Shown here: piece by piece, positions 16,767 through 25,942 of the stretch
Layout of the letters: every line of letters starts with the position of its first letter
Position numbering within the stretch: the stretch's first letter is position 1
Assembly: GCA_028688815.1 (NCBI GenBank)
Contig: JAQTXJ010000006.1
Coordinates: forward strand, 1-51,327
Direction of reading: 5' to 3'
DNA length: 51,327 nt
From: a bacterium
GTDB taxonomy: Bacteria; Hydrothermota; UBA3073; JACQXS01; JAQTXJ01
The notes under the pieces: generated by a model
The model's input: only the letters and a program-made list of their open reading frames with translations
The model's database searches: none
What the model was told of the DNA's origin: nothing
Program-made: the position numbers and the translations under genes

Positions 16767-17879
16767 ATGAAAATTTGCTTCATTGGAGATCCTTCAAGTA
16801 TCCACTTGACACGGTGGATGAATTTCTTTTCTATTTCAGGACATAAAGTATCCCTTATTTGTTTTAACAATACAATTGTAAAAGAAATAAATGGGGTTCA
16901 AATATATAAAATAAGATTATGTGATTTCAGATTTTTACCAATTACTGTACAAACAGTTTTAAACATGATAATTATTCCATTGACTATACGAATAATTTGC
17001 AAGAAAATAAAGCCAGATATTCTACATGCCCACTATGTGTTAGATTACGGATTTTACGCTGCTTGTGCATGGTTTCATCCTCTTGTAATTACTGCATGGG
17101 GAGATGATGTTTTGGTTTATCCTAAAACTTCTCAATTCAGTAAATGGAAACTATGTTTTGCAGTAAAACAATCCCAATTGGTTACGATAGATTCAGCGTA
17201 TATAAAAGAAGAAATACTAAGATTATATTTTTCCATGTATAAGACATATTTAATACATAAAATATATAATATACAATGGGGAGTGGATTTTGAATCTCTT
17301 CGTATCGGGCAAATAATAACTCCTGATCCCCAATTGACTATTATTTGTCCAAGAGGTTTTCAGAAAATATACAATACAGATATCATTATAAAAGCTATGC
17401 CGAAAGTTATTTCTTTATTTCCAAATGTAAAATTTGTTTTTTTGGGGGCAGGGGATAAAACAAATTTTGAAACACTTGCAAAAAAATTAAATATATATAA
17501 ATATACAGATTTTCAAGGCTGGATAGAGCATGATAAATTATGGAATATTTATCAAAAAGCTAAAATAATGATATCTATTCCAAGTTCCGATGGAACTTCT
17601 GTTGCACTCTTGGAAGCAATGATTTGTGGGTGTATCCCTGTTGTTTCTAATTTGCCTGCCAATAGAGAATGGATAAAAGATGGACTTAATGGTGTAATTG
17701 TGGATATAAAAAATATTGAACGTTTAAGTTTGGGTATTGTAAAAGCTTTAAATATGACGGAAACACAGGTTAAAGAAATAAAAAAACATAATTATCAATT
17801 TATAAAGGAAAAAGGGGATTATAGACAAAATATGTTAAATATGGAAAAATTGTATTTCAGATTGATAAATAAAAGGTGA
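16767..17879 (+). CDS. Family 4 glycosyltransferase (GT-B)
   Basis: The 370-residue GT-B protein starts with MKICFIGDPSSIHLTRW, has DILHAHYVLDYG in the acceptor domain and ends with the donor-binding SSDGTSVALLEAMICGCIPV, the E-x7-E-like signature of family 4. It would add a sugar to the repeat unit. It is followed after five bases by the asparagine-synthase gene, whose ribosome site AAAAGG overlaps this gene's end, so the two are probably translated together. Confidence 0.87.
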   Translation: MKICFIGDPSSIHLTRWMNFFSISGHKVSLICFNNTIVKEINGVQIYKIRLCDFRFLPITVQTVLNMIIIPLTIRIICKKIKPDILHAHYVLDYGFYAACAWFHPLVITAWGDDVLVYPKTSQFSKWKLCFAVKQSQLVTIDSAYIKEEILRLYFSMYKTYLIHKIYNIQWGVDFESLRIGQIITPDPQLTIICPRGFQKIYNTDIIIKAMPKVISLFPNVKFVFLGAGDKTNFETLAKKLNIYKYTDFQGWIEHDKLWNIYQKAKIMISIPSSDGTSVALLEAMICGCIPVVSNLPANREWIKDGLNGVIVDIKNIERLSLGIVKALNMTETQVKEIKKHNYQFIKEKGDYRQNMLNMEKLYFRLINKR

Positions 17880-17884
17880 TTTTT

Positions 17885-19720
17885 ATGTGTGGAATAGCGG
17901 GAATATATAATTTTAATAAAGTTCCAATTAATGAAATAGATTTGCATAAAATGATAGATATTCAACAACACCGTGGCCCGGACGATAATGGCTATTTTGT
18001 TAATGATAATATTGGATTAGGTCATTGTAGATTAAGTATAATTGATTTATCAAAAACAGGGCATCAACCAATGAGTGATTCTAATAAAAGAATCTGGTGT
18101 ATTCATAATGGTGAGATATATAATTATTTGGAATTAAAAGAAGAACTAAAATCAAAAGGATATCATTTTGAGTCAGAAACAGATACAGAAGTGATCATAT
18201 ATTCGTATAAAGAATGGGGAACAGACTGTGTTTCTAAATTTAATGGCATGTGGGCGTTTGCAATATGGGATGGCGACAAAAATAGCTTATTTTTGTCGCG
18301 TGATAGACTTGGAGTTAAGCCTATTTATTATTTGAAAAATTATAATAAGTTTATATTTGCTTCTGAAATAAAAGCTATATTAAAAATTGCTCCCAATGAA
18401 AGAAGTCCCGATTATTCCGAGTTATATCATTTTTTAAAAACAGGGGTTTTTGCTAATTCAGATAATACATTTTTTGAACATATTAAAAGTCTTTATCCCG
18501 GACATTCTATAATAATAAAAAACTCTGATGTGAAAATTTGGAATTATTGGGATATTAAAAATGAACGTATTGTAAATAATAATAAATATGAAGAGAATTT
18601 TATTTCTTTACTGGAAGATTCAATAAAATTAAGATTGCGAAGTAATGTTGCGGTTGGAACTTGTTTAAGCGGCGGATTAGATTCAAGTAGTATTGTAGCA
18701 ATTCAAAATAAAATTTTTAAAGATGAAATACAAACTTTTTCTGTCATTTGGGAAGATAAAGAATGTGATGAGAGTAAATATATAAATCTTGTCAGAAAGA
18801 GCAATAGAATAACTCCCTTTTTTGTTAAACCAGACAGTAATAATTTTTTTGATACATTACAAAAAATAGTATGGCATTCTGATACACCGAGTCAAGGCCC
18901 TGGAATTTATGCCCAATGGTATTTGATGAAAATGGCGAAAGATAGAGTAAAAGTCTTGTTAGATGGCCAGGGCGGAGATGAATTGCTTGCAGGATATTTT
19001 AATTATTTCTTTTTTTATTTGAAAGATATTTTAAAGAATGATTTTCCTTCTAAATTTATGAAAGAAGGAAAAGAAATATCAAATGTTATAAAATCTAATG
19101 CTTTTAAGGGAGTTTTAAGATTTTTATACCCTCAACTCTATAAGATTTTTGACAACAGTAAAAAAGAAAATATTTTTGATGCGAAATTTGAGAAAGAATA
19201 TAGTAGAATTCCAGTTTACATAAAAAAGAGTAAAAATTTTAAAGGCGAATTAAATAACGCTTTATATGACAGCATTAAAAGAGATTCTTTACCAGCACTT
19301 CTTCACTATGGAGATAGAAATTCCATGGCTTTTTCCGTTGAATTTCGTAATCCATTTCTTGATTATCGAATGGTGGAGTTTTGTATGAATTTACCGATTT
19401 ATGAAAAAATAAATAATTCTACCACAAAATATATTCTTAGAAAAGCCATGAAAGATATATTACCGGAAGAAATTCTATCGCGTAAAGATAAAAAAGGTTA
19501 TCCTACACCTATTGGCAAATGGTTTAAAAATACACTAAAAAATCAAGTAGAGGATATAATTTATTCGAACTCTTTTAGAAATAGGGGAATATTTGATTGT
19601 AACACTATAAGATTATTATTGGAAGAGCATTGTTCCGGGAAGAAAGACCATACTTTTAAAATCTGGCAATGGTTGACTACAGAATTATGGTTTAGGCAGT
19701 TTATAGACAGCCAAGTGTAA
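17885..19720 (+). CDS. asnB: Glutamine-dependent asparagine synthase-type amidotransferase
   Basis: Class II glutamine amidotransferase fused to an ATP-pyrophosphatase domain. It releases ammonia from glutamine and uses it to amidate an adenylated carboxylate: aspartate in AsnB proper, or a uronic acid in polysaccharide homologues such as WbpS. The catalytic cysteine must be residue 2 after Met removal, so the start is the ATG at 17885 (MCGIAGIYNF), not the GTG nine bases upstream; AAAAGG lies eight bases ahead. Seen: HRGPDDNG, HNGEIYNY, the PP-loop SGGLDSSS (about residue 262) and GQGGDELLAGY. The product is 611 residues, full family length, with all key motifs. Location among glycosyltransferases favours an amide on a sugar acid, but free asparagine synthesis cannot be excluded. 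Confidence 0.88.
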   Translation: MCGIAGIYNFNKVPINEIDLHKMIDIQQHRGPDDNGYFVNDNIGLGHCRLSIIDLSKTGHQPMSDSNKRIWCIHNGEIYNYLELKEELKSKGYHFESETDTEVIIYSYKEWGTDCVSKFNGMWAFAIWDGDKNSLFLSRDRLGVKPIYYLKNYNKFIFASEIKAILKIAPNERSPDYSELYHFLKTGVFANSDNTFFEHIKSLYPGHSIIIKNSDVKIWNYWDIKNERIVNNNKYEENFISLLEDSIKLRLRSNVAVGTCLSGGLDSSSIVAIQNKIFKDEIQTFSVIWEDKECDESKYINLVRKSNRITPFFVKPDSNNFFDTLQKIVWHSDTPSQGPGIYAQWYLMKMAKDRVKVLLDGQGGDELLAGYFNYFFFYLKDILKNDFPSKFMKEGKEISNVIKSNAFKGVLRFLYPQLYKIFDNSKKENIFDAKFEKEYSRIPVYIKKSKNFKGELNNALYDSIKRDSLPALLHYGDRNSMAFSVEFRNPFLDYRMVEFCMNLPIYEKINNSTTKYILRKAMKDILPEEILSRKDKKGYPTPIGKWFKNTLKNQVEDIIYSNSFRNRGIFDCNTIRLLLEEHCSGKKDHTFKIWQWLTTELWFRQFIDSQV

Positions 19721-19726
19721 AGTATT

Positions 19727-19752
19727 AGGCTTATCTGGTTTCTGATAAACCT
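19727..19752. terminator. Inverted repeat between convergent genes
   Basis: AGGCTTATC (19727-19735) pairs with GATAAACCT (19744-19752) with one mismatch, in the ten-base junction of the convergent asnB and GT-C genes and extending into the latter's end. It could act as a short bidirectional terminator, but it lacks a T-run. Confidence 0.25.
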
Positions 19753-21533
19753 GAAAGTCTATTCATTTCATATAGAATAGCAAATTTATATTGTTTAATA
19801 AGTTTTGGGGAACTATATTTATTAAGGCTTATTTTTGACTCTCGTAAAACGCTTTTCAATGTTTGAGTGGGTTTATTTACAATTATTAATATACGAGTAC
19901 TCGAATTTAAATCCAAAGGGGTTAAGTAATCAAGAGGTATATTGTATAGTTTAAAATAATACATAAGTGGCGCACTTGAAGGGCAGATGCCTAAAACCTT
20001 ATCATTAAAGTTTAGATACTCTTTCAAGAAAATAGTGATAGCTTTTGCATCTCTCAATGTTCCAGTATCTTCCGAGTAATAGACAGATTTTGTACGTATT
20101 ACATTTATACTTAGTCCAATGGATAAAGTAAGAGCTAAAATTGAAAATATAACGTGTTTATAGCGATTAAATTTAATTATTTTCAAAATAGGATAACTAA
20201 GTCCTGCACTTGCAAACCCCAGATATAGTGGTAATAGAAATATCCATACGCGTTCATATGGAACTACTCGCTGAAATACTAAGATGGGAATGCACCATAT
20301 AACTGTTGCTAAAACTAGTGGAACGCGATGTATAGTTAATTGTCGATGAAAAATTAATGAAATAAAGAAACCTACTACAAGAATGAAGCTTAATATACTA
20401 GGAATATCTCTGTTCCATTGTAACCAAACTGAATGAAAAGAAGGCAATAAGTTTGTAATAAAATATATCCAATTTTTTGGAGTTACGAATGAGTTGTTTA
20501 CAAGTGTGTCTATACCGGAAACTATAAGAACCGGTATGTATAAGATAATTGTAAAAATTACAATACCAACCATAGAAAAAAACAGTTTTTTTAGGATAAT
20601 AGTGCGAGATAAATTTGTATTTTCATAGAGTATTGATAAAAAAAGCCAGACTATTACTATTCCAATTGAATATAGCATAGTTGGTATTGTGTAAAATCCT
20701 AATACTGAAAGGATAGTAAACAATAGCCATACATGGGATTGCCTGTCCTTTTTGAGATGTGTTCCAAAGACAAGAGTGAGGAGAAAAATTAAAACTAGTA
20801 TAGAATAACCACGAGCATTGGTTGAAAATTCAATAAGTATTGATGAAACAGCGATGATACTAACTGTTAAAAGAGCAGCGTATTTGTTGTAAATAAGCCG
20901 TATTGTTATATAAGAAACGGGAATTATTGCTATTCCTGTAAGCAATGCAGGTAAGCGAATAGCCCATAATTTGTTGCCAAATAGTAACCATGAGATATGT
21001 ACCCAAAAGGTATGGAATAAGTGGTTGTTTGGAAATGAATAATTTGAAAGTCCAATATATAATGGTTTTGAGGCATAATTTAAAAAAGTAAAAGCCTCAT
21101 CATAACGTATTGGTTGAAATAGAAACATTAATCTAACCGCGATGCCTACAAAGATTATTATAAAAAGAGTGTATATATGTATTTTATTTTCGGCTTTTCC
21201 TGTCCGAATAGAATGTCGAATAATGTTCTTGTTCCAATAAAACAGTGCAGATAAAATATCAAAAAACAATTTTGAAATTTGTTGTCTCCATTTATAAAAG
21301 ATTATGCTAACAATAAATAATCCCCCCCCAATCAGTCGTAATCCGTTAACTATTTTATTAAAAAACGGCAAAGTGAAATAGTTGATTTGCCCATCTGCAG
21401 CAAAAGAATTGATTTTTACTTTTACTATTTGGAAAGGTAAAAAAGATATCCCTATTAGTATAAATCCCAACAAAATGATAAAAAATATCAATAATAACCA
21501 TCCTATCTTAAGAAGTTTATAACGTGGAGGCAT
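19731..21533 (-). CDS. GT-C family membrane glycosyltransferase (family 39/ArnT-like)
   Basis: The 600-residue protein has about 11-13 predicted transmembrane helices and, after the third, the loop QPIRYDEAFTF with the acidic residues typical of polyprenyl-phosphate-sugar-dependent GT-C enzymes. A short soluble C-terminal domain (about 490-600) follows the last helix. It would transfer a sugar from a lipid-linked donor on the outer face of the inner membrane, for instance a side branch. It is transcribed against the surrounding locus, converging with asnB, and shares that orientation with the interrupted GT-C gene at 22-23.5 kb. Confidence 0.8.
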   Translation of the reverse strand: MPPRYKLLKIGWLLLIFFIILLGFILIGISFLPFQIVKVKINSFAADGQINYFTLPFFNKIVNGLRLIGGGLFIVSIIFYKWRQQISKLFFDILSALFYWNKNIIRHSIRTGKAENKIHIYTLFIIIFVGIAVRLMFLFQPIRYDEAFTFLNYASKPLYIGLSNYSFPNNHLFHTFWVHISWLLFGNKLWAIRLPALLTGIAIIPVSYITIRLIYNKYAALLTVSIIAVSSILIEFSTNARGYSILVLIFLLTLVFGTHLKKDRQSHVWLLFTILSVLGFYTIPTMLYSIGIVIVWLFLSILYENTNLSRTIILKKLFFSMVGIVIFTIILYIPVLIVSGIDTLVNNSFVTPKNWIYFITNLLPSFHSVWLQWNRDIPSILSFILVVGFFISLIFHRQLTIHRVPLVLATVIWCIPILVFQRVVPYERVWIFLLPLYLGFASAGLSYPILKIIKFNRYKHVIFSILALTLSIGLSINVIRTKSVYYSEDTGTLRDAKAITIFLKEYLNFNDKVLGICPSSAPLMYYFKLYNIPLDYLTPLDLNSSTRILIIVNKPTQTLKSVLRESKISLNKYSSPKLIKQYKFAILYEMNRLSGLSETR

Positions 21534-21987
21534 TCTTTCTATGATTATAGGATTATATTCCCTTAATATAAATTAATCAATTTCAAATATCATTACTTGA
21601 ATATTTTTTTTTGTCAATTTTATATTTACTGGAGTTTATCTGTTTTTACCTCCTGATAGAAAATATTAACTCGTAAAAATTATCATAGATTTTTGAAATT
21701 AAAAAATAGAATGAATTTTATCTTTTTCTAAAAAGTTTTTTATTCATTTTTTATACGGGAACCAATTTTTTCTGCTTTTATATTGCTGCTATGGCATATT
21801 CTTTATGGTAGTTTCAGATCTATAGATTATATTGCAAGTAGGGATAATATAATAATCATATTATTCAAATATACTCATTTGTGGTAATAAGTATAGTATA
21901 TATTTTTTTATCTTTAAATTTGGTGTGTCCATGATTATATATGGTTTCTATCTGTGTGTCTGTGCATTATTTAAAGCAAATAGGTAA
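21534..21987. other. 454-base AT-rich gap, no gene seen
   Basis: No open frame with coding character. A minus-strand TTGACA (TGTCAA on plus at 21612-21617) lies about 80 bases ahead of the GT-C start at 21533 but has no convincing -10. Near 21920-21970 a tract with GTGTGTCC and CTGTGTGTCTGTGCATT is the reverse-complement form of the ACACAGA spacer words. Confidence 0.4.
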
Positions 21988-22533
21988 CTATTTTATATTG
22001 TTTTCAACTGTAATAGTCTTTTTCCAATTATCTATTAACCAAACGATACATGTAATCCATGTGAATAAACCAAATATTGTTGAGGAAGTATATTTAATTG
22101 ACCAACTATAATAATAGCAAAAAGCTGATAATGATCCGAAAATGCTATAGTATTTAAAATATTTGTCTTGTAATATAGCTGCAAATGGTAGTAACCATAT
22201 TAAGTATTGTATTCCAAATCCCGGTGTAAAAACGTAGAAACTCAAGAAAACCATTAATGTACTTCTCATAATATTCTGAAATCTTGTTTTGAATGCAATA
22301 AATACAATCACGAATAGCATTATTAAGAGTTCAATTTTATAAATAATTGGATTGATTACTGAAATACTGGGAATTGCTTTCTCTATTAATTGATTTATGA
22401 TAGAAATACCCCATTTCCCTTGTAGGGGAGTATATTTAAAAATGTTATGTATAACTGCATTAGTAACATTTAATAGATAATAAAGAAGCGTAATTATTGG
22501 AATTACTAATACAAGTGATAGAAAAGCAAGTTT
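21988..22533 (-). pseudogene. C-terminal continuation of the interrupted GT-C-like membrane protein
   Basis: Directly downstream of the TAA at 22534-22536, the same frame stays open for 181 codons (71 before an internal ATG and 110 after) to a natural stop at 21988. It encodes further hydrophobic helices with FTPGFGIQYLIWLLPF, a segment typical of the last helices of GT-C/GT87-like mannosyltransferases. Joined with the upstream part the product would be about 500 residues, a usual length. There is no sign of a ribosome site for separate translation of the part from the ATG at 22320. I treat it as the 3' part of one gene broken by a single nonsense codon. Confidence 0.72.
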
Positions 22534-23490
22534 TTACCATAATTTTTTATATCTAAAAAAAATGATTGGTATGCAAAAAAGTGTAAAGTGCTTTACTGTT
22601 ATTGAAATACCCATAAAAATTCCATGTACATATTTTTTGTTGGTATTTAATGAATATAAATAGCAAGTGAGTAAGAGAAATAATATACTTATATTGCAAA
22701 ATTGATTATGATAAGAAGAAACCATTATGGATAAAGGATTTAGAAAGAATCCCGATAAAATTAAAAAGATGTTATCTTTGTTGATTTTTTGATGTTTTAG
22801 ATAAGAGAAAATAATGAAGAATATAAATATATCTGTCATTATAGTGGGGTATTTTACTACTATAAAGAAAGGAATATTAAAAAATTTAGATATCCATCCA
22901 ACTACTTTTAATATCCAGAGCCAAATAGGGAAATAGTTATAATCAGTGGTTAGATAAATATTTTTACCCAATTCGGAAGCGTTGTAAAATCTTATATATG
23001 CACCTACATCATATGTTCCAAAGAATAATAAGGAAGTTAATACACGAAGAGATATTCCGATTAAAAAGATAAATAGTATTTTGTTAAAATAACTAATTTT
23101 ATCTTTCAATAAGAAAAGGCTAAAAAAAGCAGTTATCAGTAGAGCGTATAAAATACTTTGAAGCAATAAAGGTCCATATGACCCACAAAAGAACAAAACA
23201 CTTACTATAACGGTACAAATAATAAAAATTAAAGGGATTGTGAGGAAAACGTTTTTCTGAAAGAAGTTTTTTATTTTATGAATAGGAATAAAAATTGTGA
23301 CAATAATAAGAAAACTTGCTACTAACATTAATATATGAAGACTTTGTATCATTTTTAACGTATTAACTTCTATATGATTATCGGAAGATAAATATTTGGT
23401 AGTAAAATCAGGGTTTGCTAATATTTTACTTATAATTAAACAAATTAAGGCAGATAATAGACTAAAAAGTCTGTTTTTATTAAATTTCAT
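22534..23490 (-). CDS. GT-C-like membrane glycosyltransferase, N-terminal part, ends at an in-frame TAA
   Basis: The 318-residue translated part has about eight predicted transmembrane helices and the loop FFGTYDVGAYIRFYNA, which resembles the acidic first-loop motif of polyprenyl-phosphomannose-dependent transferases. The frame stops at ...FRYKKLW-TAA but continues in the same frame afterwards (see 21988-22533). AAA, CAA or GAA at this position would restore the reading. Cut here, it lacks the final helices and is likely inactive unless the stop is read through. The start ATG at 23490 is preceded by a divergent AT-rich region. Confidence 0.65.
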   Translation of the reverse strand: MKFNKNRLFSLLSALICLIISKILANPDFTTKYLSSDNHIEVNTLKMIQSLHILMLVASFLIIVTIFIPIHKIKNFFQKNVFLTIPLIFIICTVIVSVLFFCGSYGPLLLQSILYALLITAFFSLFLLKDKISYFNKILFIFLIGISLRVLTSLLFFGTYDVGAYIRFYNASELGKNIYLTTDYNYFPIWLWILKVVGWISKFFNIPFFIVVKYPTIMTDIFIFFIIFSYLKHQKINKDNIFLILSGFFLNPLSIMVSSYHNQFCNISILFLLLTCYLYSLNTNKKYVHGIFMGISITVKHFTLFCIPIIFFRYKKLW

Positions 23491-23771
23491 ACTCTCATAT
23501 TAAGAACATAGATATATTTTAATGTCAATAGAAATATTTGAGACTATTCGGGAGAAGTTTTTTGGGATATCTTACAGCTATCCTAATGAGTGTTTGTTAT
23601 TTTGCACAAACATTTTAGATTTCTAGTAACTTGTAATCAATCTTTCTAAGAATAGTTTTAGTTTATTTGTTTTTTAAAATATTTGTTGCAAATGTTTTAT
23701 AATTCGGATATTCTAAAATATAAAGGGAAGAGTAAATCTGAATATTTTTATTAATAAATAAACTATTTAAA
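23491..23771. promoter_or_regulatory. Divergent promoter region
   Basis: 281 bases between the minus-strand GT-C gene and the plus-strand methyltransferase. On the plus strand TTGCAA (23686-23691), 17 bases, TATTCT (23709-23714) form a possible promoter, with an overlapping TATAAT at 23698-23703. No gene is seen here. Confidence 0.35.
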
Positions 23772-24785
23772 ATGGAGACCTGTAATATATGTGGAGGAAA
23801 TGTTTTTTTATCTCTTTTTAGTGCTCTAGATAGAGTATATCCGATTAATAAAGTTTTTTATGTTGTAAAATGTAAGAAATGTGAAAGTCTATTTTTGATG
23901 CCACAACCTTCTCCGGAAGAGCTTAAAGAGCATTATCCAAAGACATATTATGAATCTATGACACCTGTTAATTTTGAAACGCAAAACTCATTTTTAACAT
24001 CAGTAAAATATAAATTAAAAGAAAAAGTATTGTCGTATTATTATAATTATCCTTTTCCAGTCACAAATAAGCTAAGTTTTATTGAAAAATTGTTATTTTT
24101 CCCACTAAAATTTCATTTTTCTACACTCGGGAATACATTTATTCCTTGGAGTGGGGAAGGAAAAGTTTTAGATATTGGTTGTGGAATGGGATGTGGGCTT
24201 AATAAACTTAAAAAATTAGGATGGGAAACTTATGGCGTAGAACTGGATGAATATGCGGCAGAATATGCAAAAAAGGCAGACCATAATATTATATGCGGAA
24301 CACTTCTAGAGGCTAATTTTCTTCCAAATTTTTTTGATGTTATTTTATTAAGCGAGGTTTTAGAACATTTGTATAACCCTTTAGAGACCTTAAAAGAGAT
24401 AAAAAGAATTATTAAACCAGGAGGGAAAATATATATTTCTGTGCCGATAAGTAATAATTTATTTTTTAAGATATTTAAAAATAGGTGGCATTCCTTAGAA
24501 ATACCCCGTCATCTGTGGATACCATCAACAAAGGCAATAAAAATTTTATGTTACAAAACAGGGATGAAGATTAATAGATTGAAATATAGGAGAGGTGGAG
24601 AAATACTGGGTAGTATACAATATATTGTTAATGATTTAGGGCAACATAGAATATATCTTGCGGATAATAAAAACAATAAGATTTATCGAAATAAATTTTT
24701 AATGAAAATAATCAGTCCACTAGAGTTTATTCTCCAAGAGTTTAATTTAACCAGTGGTATATTAATAGAGGTTACGAAAAAATGA
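23772..24785 (+). CDS. SAM-dependent methyltransferase with N-terminal zinc-finger-like motif
   Basis: The 337-residue protein begins with two CxxC pairs (METCNICGG and VKCKKCESLF) that probably bind zinc, as in sugar C-methyltransferases, then a class I methyltransferase core with VLDIGCGMGCGLNKL and GVELDEYAAEYA, and FDVILLSEVLEHLYNP as motif IV. GGKIYISVPISN follows. It fits the methyltransferase type 11 group often seen in polysaccharide loci. It overlaps the next gene by four bases (ATGA), pointing to translational coupling. Confidence 0.85.
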   Translation: METCNICGGNVFLSLFSALDRVYPINKVFYVVKCKKCESLFLMPQPSPEELKEHYPKTYYESMTPVNFETQNSFLTSVKYKLKEKVLSYYYNYPFPVTNKLSFIEKLLFFPLKFHFSTLGNTFIPWSGEGKVLDIGCGMGCGLNKLKKLGWETYGVELDEYAAEYAKKADHNIICGTLLEANFLPNFFDVILLSEVLEHLYNPLETLKEIKRIIKPGGKIYISVPISNNLFFKIFKNRWHSLEIPRHLWIPSTKAIKILCYKTGMKINRLKYRRGGEILGSIQYIVNDLGQHRIYLADNKNNKIYRNKFLMKIISPLEFILQEFNLTSGILIEVTKK

Positions 24786-25939
24786 AGATACTTTATTTGG
24801 GTGCAATAATGCCACAAAATTTTCATGAACAGAATACTATTTTTACTTTTCTAAAGCATGGGTATGAAGTTTCTGTAATTAACGTAAATAGATGTTATTT
24901 TACAGATGAAATAACAGGGATTGGAAAAGTAGAAATCTGTAACATTTATGAAGACGGAGATCCGTATAAAGGTAAGATTGGTAGGATTTATTGGGAATTA
25001 AATAATTTGGGGCTAATAAAAGGCTATAAAGATATTAAAGATAAAATGAATCGCTTTATTAAAAAAGTTAATCCGGATATTATATATTGTTTTTTTGGAT
25101 CAGGTATATTTAATGAAATGAATATGATTTTAGAAATGAAATTAGGGATACCTCTTATTCATAACTTATTATGTTATCCGGTAGCATTATCATACCAATC
25201 GGTAAAAAGAGAAAATAGGCAGTATAGTAAAATTATTAATAGTATATCTGGTAGAATTTATCCTGCAGAGACGATGTTTAATTATGTTAAAGGGGGGATT
25301 AACCCTAATAAAGGAGTTGATATTATTCTCATGGAGTATTTTAGTGAGAAATATTTTCCACATAAAAGGTTGCCATTGCTTTCTTCGGTAAATAACGAAC
25401 CACATTTGATATTTCTCGGGAGAACAGATTTTTCTTCCAACAGATTAATTGATGATATAAGAGAACACATTTTAGAATTTGTAAAAGCAGGCATTCATAT
25501 CCATTTAAGAGCTCCGGCAACGAATTTACCCCAAAATAAATATATTCATATTTTTCCTACTTTTGATAGTAGTAGGACTTTTAATGGAGAATTATCTACT
25601 TTTATGACTCAATTTGACGGTTGTTTAGTACTATATAATTTTGTATCCAGATATTGTAAAGATAGGTTTTATAATACGTTACCGAGTCGTTTTCTTTTTG
25701 GTATGACAACATCTATTCCTATTGTATTACCAGAGAAAAGTTTAATCTCATGCGAAGAAATGGTTAAACAATATAATATAGGTTTAATATACAGGGATGT
25801 CGATGATTTAAAAGAAAAATTATATGACAGGACAACAATGGAAATATTACGTAAAAATGCGTTAACAAATTATAAGAATTTTACTTATGAGAATAATTTT
25901 TATAAGTTAGATAATTGGATTAAAAAAATAATTACCTAA
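24782..25939 (+). CDS. Probable GT-B glycosyltransferase
   Basis: 385 residues. The N-terminus MKILYLGAIMPQNFHEQNTI is a Rossmann-type GT-B start, and PDIIYCFFGSG matches the acceptor-domain strand. The C-terminal half has LPSRFLFGMTTSIPIVLPE, the position of the donor-binding loop, but lacks the clear E-x7-E of family 4. It is a divergent family member; assignment rests on the fold pattern and on the neighbours. It is coupled to the methyltransferase by an ATGA overlap and ends three bases before the next glycosyltransferase. Confidence 0.6.
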   Translation: MKILYLGAIMPQNFHEQNTIFTFLKHGYEVSVINVNRCYFTDEITGIGKVEICNIYEDGDPYKGKIGRIYWELNNLGLIKGYKDIKDKMNRFIKKVNPDIIYCFFGSGIFNEMNMILEMKLGIPLIHNLLCYPVALSYQSVKRENRQYSKIINSISGRIYPAETMFNYVKGGINPNKGVDIILMEYFSEKYFPHKRLPLLSSVNNEPHLIFLGRTDFSSNRLIDDIREHILEFVKAGIHIHLRAPATNLPQNKYIHIFPTFDSSRTFNGELSTFMTQFDGCLVLYNFVSRYCKDRFYNTLPSRFLFGMTTSIPIVLPEKSLISCEEMVKQYNIGLIYRDVDDLKEKLYDRTTMEILRKNALTNYKNFTYENNFYKLDNWIKKIIT

Positions 25940-25942
25940 TTA

